The notes under the pieces were generated by a model. The model was not told the origin of the DNA, ran no database searches, and saw only the letters and a program-made list of their open reading frames with translations. DNA of 55,961 bases from NCBI GenBank assembly GCA_948788915.1, contig CAQFOZ010000009.1:1-55961 (forward strand), written 5' to 3'. How positions within the stretch are numbered: position 1 is the first letter of the stretch; every line of letters begins with the position of its first letter. Shown here in pieces: positions 17,060 to 25,311 of the stretch. A program made the translations under genes and the position numbers. This DNA comes from an uncultured Muribaculaceae bacterium. GTDB taxonomy: Bacteria > Bacteroidota > Bacteroidia > Bacteroidales > Muribaculaceae.

Positions 17060-18087
17060 TCCACATCAAGGATTTCACACCAGCCATGCTCGTCCTTTTC
17101 CTCTCCATACTGAATACCAATCAACTTCTTATACAGTTTTGTAGATTTGGGACCGGGTTCTCCATCCTTGCTGTAAACAAAAACATTGCCATTATCAAGA
17201 TCATATATCTCCCCTATCGGAGAAATCACCGCAGCAGTGCCGCAATTACCTGTCTCCTCAAATTCCGACAACTCTTCGTAAGGAACGTGACGACGTTCGA
17301 CTTTCATTCCCATATCCTCTGCCAGCTGACGAAGACTCTTGTTGGTTATTGATGGCAAAATAGACTCGCTGTCAGGTGTTACATAGCGATCCCCTTTTAT
17401 GCCGAAAAAGTTGGCAGCACCACATTCGTCAAGATATTTTTTCTCTTTAGGATCAAGATAAAGCATTACAGCATAACCAAGTTCATGAGCTTTTTCGCCA
17501 GCCACCAATGACGCGGCATAGTTTCCGCCAATCTTGATAGAGCCGGTGCCTTTAGGCGCCACACGGTCATATTCCCGAGACAGGCAAACTTTGCAAGGTT
17601 TGAAACCGGTCTTAAAATAGGGCCCCACAGGTGAAACAAACATTATAACCATATATTCATCAGCAGGAGACACACCGACACGCGGGGCAATACCAATCTC
17701 AAGGGGACGTATATACAAAGAGGCACCTGTGCCATAAGGCGGGATAAAACGAGAATTCAGTTTTACAACCATTCGCACCATCTCACAAAATTTCTCAACG
17801 GGCATAGGTTGCATCTTAATTCCCTCGGCACTACGGATAAAACGTTTGGCATTCTCCTCCATACGGAATACCCTCACTTTGTCATCCTTGCCCCTATATG
17901 CCTTGAGACCTTCAAAAGATTCCTGGCCATAGTGGAGACATGTTGAAGCAATATGCAATGGCACATATTCAGAGTCACTAACCTCAATCTCTCCCCATTT
18001 ACCATCCTTAAATGTGCAACGAACATTATAATCGGTCTGCACATATCCAAATGGAAGTTCGCTCCATTTAATATCCGGTGTATTCAT
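17056..18087 (-). CDS. ilvE: Branched-chain amino acid aminotransferase
   Basis: The 343-residue class-IV PLP aminotransferase contains SFEGLKAYRG, GTGSIKIGGNYAASL with the PLP lysine, YLDECGAANFF and EETGNCGTAAVISPIG, all typical of the longer IlvE type. It transfers the amino group between glutamate and the keto acids of leucine, isoleucine and valine. It is the first gene of a group with the HD hydrolase and a sulfatase. Confidence 0.95.
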   Translation of the reverse strand: MNTPDIKWSELPFGYVQTDYNVRCTFKDGKWGEIEVSDSEYVPLHIASTCLHYGQESFEGLKAYRGKDDKVRVFRMEENAKRFIRSAEGIKMQPMPVEKFCEMVRMVVKLNSRFIPPYGTGASLYIRPLEIGIAPRVGVSPADEYMVIMFVSPVGPYFKTGFKPCKVCLSREYDRVAPKGTGSIKIGGNYAASLVAGEKAHELGYAVMLYLDPKEKKYLDECGAANFFGIKGDRYVTPDSESILPSITNKSLRQLAEDMGMKVERRHVPYEELSEFEETGNCGTAAVISPIGEIYDLDNGNVFVYSKDGEPGPKSTKLYKKLIGIQYGEEKDEHGWCEILDVE

Positions 18088-18153
18088 GATAATATTAATT
18101 TAAAACCTTTTACAAATATCCTTACAGACAAAGCATCATCCACATCTTGCATA

Positions 18154-18486
18154 TCACACGGCTATCTTGCAGGTCCTGTCTCCAATCTTGACAATATAGA
18201 CTCCATGGGCAGGCAACTGAAACCGGTATGAACCAGAAGATACAGTCTCACTGCTGACAAGTCGCCCAAGTATAGTAAAGACCTTAACCTGCACAGGATG
18301 ATTAGACTGGACTATTACCTGTCCGGAGCCGGCTCTGATCTCAAATTCCCCCTCCCGCATCACTGTCTTTGAGGAATTCACATGTTCAGCCCTTGCCACC
18401 TCCCAATTCTTGGACGCGGCAAAAGAGCCGAAGGACATTCCGACAGCCAACAAAATAACCAACGATAATCGCTTTGCCAATTTCAT
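18154..18486 (-). CDS. Small secreted protein consisting mostly of a type-IX-like tail domain
   Basis: The 110-residue product has a signal peptide (MKLAKRLSLVILLAVGMSFGSFA), about 25 linker residues, then a domain with VQVKVFTILGRLVSSETVSSGSYRFQLPAHGVYIVKIGDRTCKIAV split across strands, resembling Por-secretion C-terminal domains (the GxYIVKI(G) ending is the hallmark). There is no passenger domain. It may be a stand-alone beta-sandwich protein or the remnant of a larger secreted protein. It is flanked by ilvE and rpsA on the same strand with no tight coupling. Confidence 0.65.
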   Translation of the reverse strand: MKLAKRLSLVILLAVGMSFGSFAASKNWEVARAEHVNSSKTVMREGEFEIRAGSGQVIVQSNHPVQVKVFTILGRLVSSETVSSGSYRFQLPAHGVYIVKIGDRTCKIAV

Positions 18487-18581
18487 TTGCTGTAAAATTA
18501 CAAAATCTTTTTATTATTATCCCCCAATCAACAATATTTTTCGCCACTTCATATTTATTTCATCCGAAGGTTTAAAATAAA

Positions 18582-18607
18582 GGGCCGTGACCTCGCGGCC
18601 ACGACCC
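18582..18607 (-). terminator. Terminator of rpsA
   Basis: GC-rich stem GGGTCGTGGCC / GGTCACGGCCC on the minus strand, where two positions are G-U pairs that would be mismatches on the plus strand, followed by TTTATTTTAA. It starts 24 nt beyond the rpsA stop. Confidence 0.85.
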
Positions 18608-18630
18608 TTCTCCCTTATTACATGAAAAGT

Positions 18631-20424
18631 TTATCCTTTTTTCTCCTCTTTCTGCATCTGCTCTTTCAGAGCCTGAAGGGCACCGAGGTCACCAAGAGTG
18701 GTTTTCTCGATAGCAGGAGCCGCTGCTGTCTCAGCCGCAGGTTTGGCAGCCTTGCGGGCTGTTGCAGCTTTTTCGCGACGCTCAGCCTTGTTGGCATCTT
18801 CTGCGATACGGCTGTGGCTAAGTATGATACGCTTGCTGTCTTTATTGAACTCAATAACCTTGAAGTCAAGCTTCTCATTAAGCTGAGCCTGTGAACCGTC
18901 CTCTTTTACAAGGTGCTTCGGAGTTGCAAAACCTTCTACACCATGTGGCAAAGATATTACAGCGCCTTTGTCCATAACCTCTGTTATTGTACCCTCATGA
19001 ACAGAACCGACTGTGTAGATTGTTTCGAACACATCCCAAGGATTCTCCTCAAGCTGTTTGTGTCCGAGGCTCAGACGACGGTTGTCTTTATCAATCTCGA
19101 GAACCTGAACTTCAATCTCGTTACCAACCTGAGTAAACTCAGACGGGTGTTTGATTTTCTTAGTCCATGAAAGGTCTGAAATATGGATAAGACCGTCTAC
19201 ACCCTCTTCGATCTCAACAAACACACCGAAGTTGGTGAAATTGCGAACTTTTGCAGTGTGGCGGCTACCGATAGCATATTTCTCCTCTATATTCTCCCAC
19301 GGATCTTGTTTAAGCTGCTTGAGACCAAGGCTCATCTTACGCTCATCACGATCGAGAGTAAGAACCACTGCCTCTATCTCATCACCTACTTTCAAGAAAT
19401 CCTGAGCACTGCGGAGGTGCTGGCTCCAGCTCATCTCGCTTACATGGATCAAGCCCTCAACACCGGGTTGCACCTCAACGAATGCACCGTAATCAGCCAT
19501 AACCACAACTTTACCCTTGACATGGTCTCCAACCTTAAGATCAGCATCAAGATTATCCCATGGATGGGGAAGAAGTTGTTTAAGACCAAGAGCAATACGT
19601 TTCTTCTCATTGTCAAAATCAAGAATAACGACCTTTATATCCTGATCAAGCTCTACCACCTCGCGAGGATCTGACACGCGACCCCAACTCAAATCGGTGA
19701 TGTGTACAAGACCGTCTACACCGCCAAGGTCCACAAACACACCGTAGGGAGTGATGTTCTTGACTTTTCCTTCGAGCACCTGACCCTTCTCCAGTTTAGA
19801 GATGATCTCTTTCTTCTGCTGCTCGAGTTCTGCCTCAATAAGAGCCTTGTGGCTCACAACTACATTCTTGTATTCCTGATTGATTTTCACAACCTTGAAC
19901 TCCATTGTCTTGTCTACGAACACATCGTAATCGCGGATCGGACGAACATCGATCTGAGAGCCCGGAAGGAATGCCTCGATACCGAATACGTCAACAATCA
20001 TACCACCCTTAGTGCGGCTCTTGACATAACCCTTGATGATTTCATCATTTTCAAGAGCTTCATTGACGCGATCCCAGCTACGTGTCTGACATGCCTTCTT
20101 GTGAGAAAGACGGAGCTGACCGTTTTTGTCTTCAAGTGTTTCAATATATACCTCCACTTCATCACCGATCTTCAGATCAGGATTGTAACGGAATTCGCTA
20201 ACGGGTATTATGGCATCGGATTTCATACCTATGTCAACTCGCACCTCACGCTTAGAGATACCTTTGACTGTGCCTTTTACTACCTCATTCTCTTTAGCTG
20301 TCTTAAGACTCTCGTCATATGTGTTTGTCAACTCCTGACGGTTCTTCGAACCAGCTGTTTCGCCATTCTCATACGCTTCCCAATCGAAGTCTTCAATGGC
20401 GGTCTGTACTTTTGTTTCAGCCAT
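18631..20424 (-). CDS. rpsA: 30S ribosomal protein S1
   Basis: Starting at the ATG at 20424 (MAETKVQTAIEDFDWEAYENG), the product has 597 residues and six S1 RNA-binding repeats, recognisable from units such as YGVFVDLGGVDGLVHITDLSW, YGAFVEVQPGVEGLIHVSEMSW and FGVFVEIEEGVDGLIHISDLSW, broken here by position. A Lys/Ala-rich tail ends the protein. An upstream in-frame ATG at 20469 gives a non-conserved extension and is rejected. S1 helps the ribosome engage mRNA, notable in a phylum that rarely uses Shine-Dalgarno sites. Confidence 0.96.
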   Translation of the reverse strand: MAETKVQTAIEDFDWEAYENGETAGSKNRQELTNTYDESLKTAKENEVVKGTVKGISKREVRVDIGMKSDAIIPVSEFRYNPDLKIGDEVEVYIETLEDKNGQLRLSHKKACQTRSWDRVNEALENDEIIKGYVKSRTKGGMIVDVFGIEAFLPGSQIDVRPIRDYDVFVDKTMEFKVVKINQEYKNVVVSHKALIEAELEQQKKEIISKLEKGQVLEGKVKNITPYGVFVDLGGVDGLVHITDLSWGRVSDPREVVELDQDIKVVILDFDNEKKRIALGLKQLLPHPWDNLDADLKVGDHVKGKVVVMADYGAFVEVQPGVEGLIHVSEMSWSQHLRSAQDFLKVGDEIEAVVLTLDRDERKMSLGLKQLKQDPWENIEEKYAIGSRHTAKVRNFTNFGVFVEIEEGVDGLIHISDLSWTKKIKHPSEFTQVGNEIEVQVLEIDKDNRRLSLGHKQLEENPWDVFETIYTVGSVHEGTITEVMDKGAVISLPHGVEGFATPKHLVKEDGSQAQLNEKLDFKVIEFNKDSKRIILSHSRIAEDANKAERREKAATARKAAKPAAETAAAPAIEKTTLGDLGALQALKEQMQKEEKKG

Positions 20425-20571
20425 TATTAATGAACTGTTCTTTTGATTAATGCACTGATTCCAAAACACAGAATGACAAAAACCATTCTTTCAATTTAGA
20501 TCAATGCCGATTAATGGTTAATAAATAGTTAATTATCTCTCACCTCAGGGCATAATTACCCCAAAGTGGCA

Positions 20572-20601
20572 CAAAGTTAATAATTTTTATTCAATCAGCA
20601 A
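20572..20601 (-). promoter_or_regulatory. Promoter of rpsA
   Basis: On the minus strand TTG (20601-20599), 19 nt spacing, then TAACTTTG (20579-20572) matches the Bacteroidetes promoter. The implied 5' UTR is about 140 nt. Confidence 0.6.
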
Positions 20602-20657
20602 GATAGAGGCAAAATTATTTTTTTGCGATTTAATTATAATTGATTAAATTTATCATC

Positions 20658-21323
20658 ATGTACGCAAATCTGACATTCCTTAAAAAGCAGTTTAACGAAT
20701 TCAACAATGAGATTTTTGCCGGCGGCCTGCCGGAGATAAAGTTACGCTCAGGTCGCTCCAGACGCACAATGGGGACATTGCGTTACCGCAAATCCGCATC
20801 CTCCGGTAAAACCACATATTCCGATTTCACCCTTACCGTCAGCAGCTGTCTTGATCTCCCGGAAAACGTAATCGAAGACACTCTTATCCATGAAATGATC
20901 CACCTGTATATACTTGTCCACAGGCTGGAAGACACGTCAGCACATGGCAAGGTATTCAAAACGCTCATGGATACAATCAACAAAAGGCATAACCGGAACA
21001 TTACAATCTCACACCGCACAACGGAATCGGAATCCGCCTCCGATACCGCCAGACGGCATCATTATATCCTTTTGACAAAATTCCGAAACGGAGAATCGTA
21101 CATAACGGTTGTGTCTCGAACAAAAATCTTTGAGACCAACCGTTCACTTTCAAGCATAAAAGAGATAGAAAGATGGGAATGGAGATACTCTACCGACCCT
21201 CATTTCAACCGTTTCCCGCGTTCCAGAAGTCTAAAATTCTACAAGATGCCGCCTGAAACATCCAGAGCTATACTTCAGACACGTCTATGCAAATGCGACA
21301 ACAATTCTTTTCGTTTTGCCTGA
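20658..21323 (+). CDS. SprT-like zinc-metalloprotease-domain protein
   Basis: From the ATG at 20658 the product has 221 residues. It contains the SprT-like zinc motif HEMIH (His78, Glu79, His82) with a third ligand candidate at His96 (SAHGKVF). SprT/Spartan-domain proteins in eukaryotes cleave DNA-protein crosslinks; the bacterial role is unclear. The C-terminal half is basic. An upstream in-frame ATG at 20640 would add six residues. It has no signal peptide and appears monocistronic. Confidence 0.82.
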   Translation: MYANLTFLKKQFNEFNNEIFAGGLPEIKLRSGRSRRTMGTLRYRKSASSGKTTYSDFTLTVSSCLDLPENVIEDTLIHEMIHLYILVHRLEDTSAHGKVFKTLMDTINKRHNRNITISHRTTESESASDTARRHHYILLTKFRNGESYITVVSRTKIFETNRSLSSIKEIERWEWRYSTDPHFNRFPRSRSLKFYKMPPETSRAILQTRLCKCDNNSFRFA

Positions 21324-21403
21324 TGGATACAATTTCCCGAATCATTTCAACATTAAAAACACATAAACGCTTAACCGTCCACAAGGTTTTACGACGAGGA
21401 ATA

Positions 21404-21434
21404 TTGTCTGGTAACGAAAGATTTTGTATATTTG
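21404..21434 (+). promoter_or_regulatory. Promoter of the phosphodiester glycosidase-sulfatase operon
   Basis: TTG at 21404-21406, 20-nt spacing, TATATTTG at 21427-21434: a full match to the Bacteroidetes consensus, about 120 nt before the ATG at 21556. Confidence 0.65.
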
Positions 21435-21555
21435 CAATTCTACACAGGCGAACATCATGAAACATATGAACATGTAAAGACACATAAATTGGATGGTTAG
21501 CCGGTTTATCAAACATACATACTTAACCTATTTTTTAATAACAACATACTCTTTA

Positions 21556-23304
21556 ATGAAAAACGTTTACCTTAGAACCATTGCAGCATCTGCCATAATC
21601 GGCAGTGCGTCCCTTTGCACCGAGGCACGTGAGATAAATCTTCAGGGAATAACCTTCACTGTAGATACCATCCAGCATTACCTTGCCGGACCGGCAACCA
21701 AATACTCACGAATATTGGTATCCTCGCCCAACAACAAATTCAACGCGTCCGTTCTTGAAATAGACCTGTCGGCTGAAAATCATCCCGAAATCAAAGTTGA
21801 AGTTGGCAAAGACTGCATTCGCACAGCCGAAACAATTTCATCCATGGCTAAACGCAAATCAGATACAGAAAAAAGATATATCGCCGGTATTAATGGAGAC
21901 TTTTTTGTAACTTCCAGTTTTGCAACAGCACTTGCAAACTCATTTAACACAGATCCCAACTATAAAAACGTCACCAAAGACGATTTTATGGGGAACCCTA
22001 ACACCACATGCGCCACAAACGGCATGATTGTGGCTCCGAATTTCATCGATGCGGCAAGCAAAGAAAAAGCTTTGGTAATATGCGAAAACGGAGACATGTA
22101 TATCGACGCTACTGAAATAACCGGCAAATTCAGTACAGTACCTAACAGTAACGGCTCTATGAAATATATAGACTTCCGTCAGCCCGGACAAGCAATAGTG
22201 AATTTTCCACGTAGCGACCAGAATCTATTTTTTTATAATAGATATTACGGAGGATCCACAAGAACCGACGACACCGGTGTGGAGGTCACTCTTGAGCTGA
22301 AAGAGGGTGAGAAGTTCAGTATAAATAAACCTTTTGTAATGAAAGTGGTTTCTGCTCCTGCCAAAGTAGGAAACTCAAAAATACCTGAGAACGGTGCTGT
22401 AATCTCAGCCGGAAAAAACAGAACCAGCCAGATTGAATGGATAAATAAACTGAAAGTGGGAGATGACGTCACGATCGAATTAAATGTAAAACTTTCAAAA
22501 GCGGGTATATCACCTGCCGGCATCAAGGAAATAGTTGGTGGTGACGTGCGCATACTGAACGAAGGCAATGTGACACAAAAAGGAGATCCGGATGCGTTGA
22601 GATTCATAAACGAACCCACAGCCAAATACATCCGCACCATGATCGGTTATAGCCAAGACCGCAAAAAAATGGTCATGTGTACTGTAGACCGTGAATGTGG
22701 CGGCACTGGAGGCGTATCATATTTTGACGCGGCAGACCTGATGCGCGAATATGGATGCTACGATGCCCTGGACCTTGACGGAGGAGGCTCTACAGAAATG
22801 TATCTGCACACCCCCGGGGTGGTGAACTATCTACGTGACAAAGTGGAACGCGCTGTAGGCAATGCCATATATGCGGTTGTCAATGCACCGGAAGACAACA
22901 CCGTACGGCAAATCCGCTTCATGGATCACGCATTGAAAATCAAAAAAGGAGATTCCTACAAGCCCGTATTCCTCGGATACAACAACAACCTCGAACTTCT
23001 GTCTATGGATGTTCAAGAGGGTGTGAAACTTTCCGCACCGGCAGAACTCGGCAAGGTTTCATCCGATGGCACTTTCACAGCAACTGGAAGTGGCACACAT
23101 CTGCTCACCGCAACCTTTAACGGCACAACAACATCTATTCCCGTAACTGTTCTTGACGGTTCGGGCGTGGAAGAAAATCTTGCTGATGAAGGCAATGCGG
23201 TTGTAGAATACTACGACATGACAGGTGCTAAAGTTGAAGAACCACAGAAAGGTAACATTTACGTTGTCCGCAGAGGCAACACAATCACCAAAGCGATATA
23301 TTAG
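21556..23304 (+). CDS. Secreted phosphodiester glycosidase (NAGPA-like) with Big-like and tail domains
   Basis: The start at 21556 gives a clean signal peptide (MKNVYLRTIAASAIIGSASLCTEA split at residue 24); the longer frame from 21493 adds an unlikely extension. The 582-residue product contains the NAGPA/DUF2233 signatures GINGDFF near residue 115 and DLDGGGSTEMYL near 410. Family members remove terminal sugars from phosphodiesters, as human uncovering enzyme does. Residues about 470-540 look like a bacterial Ig-like domain, and the end (YYDMTGAKVEEPQKGNIYVV then TITKAIY) resembles a type-IX tail. It lies 27 nt upstream of a sulfatase, so the two probably act on one modified glycan. Confidence 0.85.
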   Translation: MKNVYLRTIAASAIIGSASLCTEAREINLQGITFTVDTIQHYLAGPATKYSRILVSSPNNKFNASVLEIDLSAENHPEIKVEVGKDCIRTAETISSMAKRKSDTEKRYIAGINGDFFVTSSFATALANSFNTDPNYKNVTKDDFMGNPNTTCATNGMIVAPNFIDAASKEKALVICENGDMYIDATEITGKFSTVPNSNGSMKYIDFRQPGQAIVNFPRSDQNLFFYNRYYGGSTRTDDTGVEVTLELKEGEKFSINKPFVMKVVSAPAKVGNSKIPENGAVISAGKNRTSQIEWINKLKVGDDVTIELNVKLSKAGISPAGIKEIVGGDVRILNEGNVTQKGDPDALRFINEPTAKYIRTMIGYSQDRKKMVMCTVDRECGGTGGVSYFDAADLMREYGCYDALDLDGGGSTEMYLHTPGVVNYLRDKVERAVGNAIYAVVNAPEDNTVRQIRFMDHALKIKKGDSYKPVFLGYNNNLELLSMDVQEGVKLSAPAELGKVSSDGTFTATGSGTHLLTATFNGTTTSIPVTVLDGSGVEENLADEGNAVVEYYDMTGAKVEEPQKGNIYVVRRGNTITKAIY

Positions 23305-23331
23305 AATCCATAATAAACAATCCTAACTAAG

Positions 23332-24990
23332 ATGAATAAAATCCTCAGACCATTGGCGGGAGCCTCAATGCTTCTACCCTGGGCAGCAGCGGCAAACAGT
23401 GCCGACAAACCAAACATTATCTTCTTCCTTGTTGATGACTACGGCTGGCTTGACAGCGAGGTGGCATATGGAGAAGAGGTTTATCCCAACAACCACCGCA
23501 TGCACACGCCCAATATGAAGCGTCTCTCCGAAAAGGGCGTGATCATGACAAACGCATATGCTTGTCCAATCTCAACTCCCACCCGCACATCCCTCATGTC
23601 CGGAATGCACGCGGCCCACGAGAAAATCAACATGTTTACAGCACCTGAGATAAATACGCCAACGGATTTCACCGGAGGAACACGCGGGTTCTTCACAGAT
23701 GCCTCCAACCGTGAAAACGACGACATTTTCACCCGTCCTGAATGGAACTACAACGGTATAAGCCCCGAACCTGGAGTGCCACACACACAGTATATGACAC
23801 CGATGGTGAAACAACTGCGTGACAACGGCTACTATACCATCCACATCGGCAAAGGACACTGGGCATCAATGGGCACACCGGGAGTATCCCCCTACAATAT
23901 GGGATTTCTTGTGAACGTAGCCGGCAACATGGCAGGAATGCCACGCAGTTACTACTCGGAAGACCATTTCGGCAACAAGCCTGACCAGTGGACATATTCT
24001 GCAATCAACGATCTTGAGGAGTATTACGGATCTGATATGAACCTCACCCAGGCTATTACCGACAAAGCACTGAAAGCGATGGACTATCCTATTGAGAAAG
24101 GAGAACCATTCTACCTTTATATGGCTCATTTCGGAGTGCACACCCCTATTCATCCGGAACCACAATACTATCAGAAGTATCTTGACGCAGGACAGGAAGA
24201 GAAAACTGCGATGTACTCCTCTATGGTTGAGAGTGTGGATGAAAGCCTCGGACAGATAATGGACTATCTTGAAAAAAAGGGAGTAGCCGACAATACTATC
24301 ATAGTCTTCTATTCCGACAACGGCGGTCACTCTCTTAACGATGCCAAGAACAGTGTGCCCCATACTTTCAACGAACCGTTGAGAGAAGGCAAAGGATCTG
24401 TTTACGAAGGCGGAGTGCGAGTTCCGATGATGGTTTACTGGCCCGGCAAGACAGCTGCGGGAATGCGCATAAACACACCTGTCACACCTCCTGATTTCTA
24501 TCCATCAATCTGTGAGATGGCAGGAATAAAAGATATCAAGACCGTTCAGGAACTTGACGGGCAAAGTTTCGTAAAACTCATAACCGACGGCTCTCAACTT
24601 GCAAAAAAGGCTGTAAACGAAGGCAAAATCAAAAATCAAAAAGAGGCAAACGCCTTTGTTATCCCCGAATCAGTATCAGGAATTGATCCGAATCGCCCGG
24701 TCGTATCGCATATGCCACACCAATGGAGAATAGAGGATCAGGAAGATGTCGACTTCCTCTCTGCTGTGCGCAAGGGAGACTGGAAACTTGTTTACCGCAT
24801 GCATGATGGCAAACTCGAACTTTACAATCTTAAGAAAGACCTCAGCGAACGCAACGATGTTGCCGCAAAAAATCCAAAAATTGTAAAAGAACTTGCCAAA
24901 GAGTTGGGCACATCGCTCCGTAAATGGGGAGCTCCGATGCCTGTTGTAAAAGCAACTGGAAAACTTGTACCAATGCCGGATGAATTATAG
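23332..24990 (+). CDS. Serine-type sulfatase (S1 family), paralogue A
   Basis: The 552-residue product has a signal peptide (about 23 residues), LVDDYGW with metal-binding Asp35-Asp36, and active-site motif CPISTPTRTSLMSG with Ser81 as the formylglycine precursor. FYSDNGGHS gives the second metal site. It is clearly paralogous to the gene at 37186 over its whole length, including the shared ending A-T-G-K-x-V-P-x-P-D-E-L. It is second in an operon with the phosphodiester glycosidase and followed by a terminator. It likely acts in the periplasm on sulfated glycans and depends on anSME encoded elsewhere. Confidence 0.93.
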   Translation: MNKILRPLAGASMLLPWAAAANSADKPNIIFFLVDDYGWLDSEVAYGEEVYPNNHRMHTPNMKRLSEKGVIMTNAYACPISTPTRTSLMSGMHAAHEKINMFTAPEINTPTDFTGGTRGFFTDASNRENDDIFTRPEWNYNGISPEPGVPHTQYMTPMVKQLRDNGYYTIHIGKGHWASMGTPGVSPYNMGFLVNVAGNMAGMPRSYYSEDHFGNKPDQWTYSAINDLEEYYGSDMNLTQAITDKALKAMDYPIEKGEPFYLYMAHFGVHTPIHPEPQYYQKYLDAGQEEKTAMYSSMVESVDESLGQIMDYLEKKGVADNTIIVFYSDNGGHSLNDAKNSVPHTFNEPLREGKGSVYEGGVRVPMMVYWPGKTAAGMRINTPVTPPDFYPSICEMAGIKDIKTVQELDGQSFVKLITDGSQLAKKAVNEGKIKNQKEANAFVIPESVSGIDPNRPVVSHMPHQWRIEDQEDVDFLSAVRKGDWKLVYRMHDGKLELYNLKKDLSERNDVAAKNPKIVKELAKELGTSLRKWGAPMPVVKATGKLVPMPDEL

Positions 24991-25024
24991 AAAATAGTTT
25001 ATTATCAACGACACAATAATTATC

Positions 25025-25058
25025 AGACCTTATTGCATATTTTCAGGCAATAAGGTCT
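25025..25058 (+). terminator. Terminator after sulfatase A
   Basis: Perfect 12-bp stem AGACCTTATTGC / GCAATAAGGTCT with a 10-nt loop and following T-rich sequence, 34 nt after the sulfatase stop. Confidence 0.88.
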
Positions 25059-25078
25059 GTCAATTTTATAATTTTAAT

Positions 25079-25086
25079 TAAATTTG
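25079..25086 (+). promoter_or_regulatory. -7 box ahead of a long leader
   Basis: TAAATTTG fits TAnnTTTG and lies 233 nt upstream of the ATG at 25312, directly after the sulfatase terminator. Confidence 0.45.
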
Positions 25087-25089
25087 TAA

Positions 25090-25311
25090 AAACAAGTATG
25101 ACTCGTAAATTAGTTAATGCATATTTTTAGTGGATTTTCAAAGGATTTATGAGAGTTCAGGAAGGAGCAGGTCTGGAAGCCGAACTTAGACCGGGCATTG
25201 TGACTGAGTGAAATCACTTAAATCACTGGGAAGCCACAAAAAGATGCGTTGACTAATCAATACATTAAATAGTTTCGATGTGATACCTAAGGATATAGAC
25301 AGTTTGTTTTT
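25090..25311 (+). ncRNA. Candidate structured leader or small RNA
   Basis: About 220 nt without a convincing ORF between a promoter and the next gene. It has unusually high GC for an intergenic stretch in its centre, with hairpins GGTCT/AGACC (around 25171-25195) and AGTGAAATCACT (around 25207-25218). A 20-codon ORF opens at 25149 but has no family resemblance. It may be a 5' leader, a separate RNA or a dispersed repeat; I recognise no Rfam family. Confidence 0.35.

Noticed and set aside
19183..20430. Long plus-strand ORFs of 163 and 242 codons
   Set aside because: They are antisense to rpsA, which is certain; long shadow frames are common opposite biased coding sequence.
25149..25211. 20-codon ORF in the leader before the TPR sensor gene
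   Set aside because: No hydrophobic or regulatory-peptide pattern; kept only as part of a possible RNA feature.
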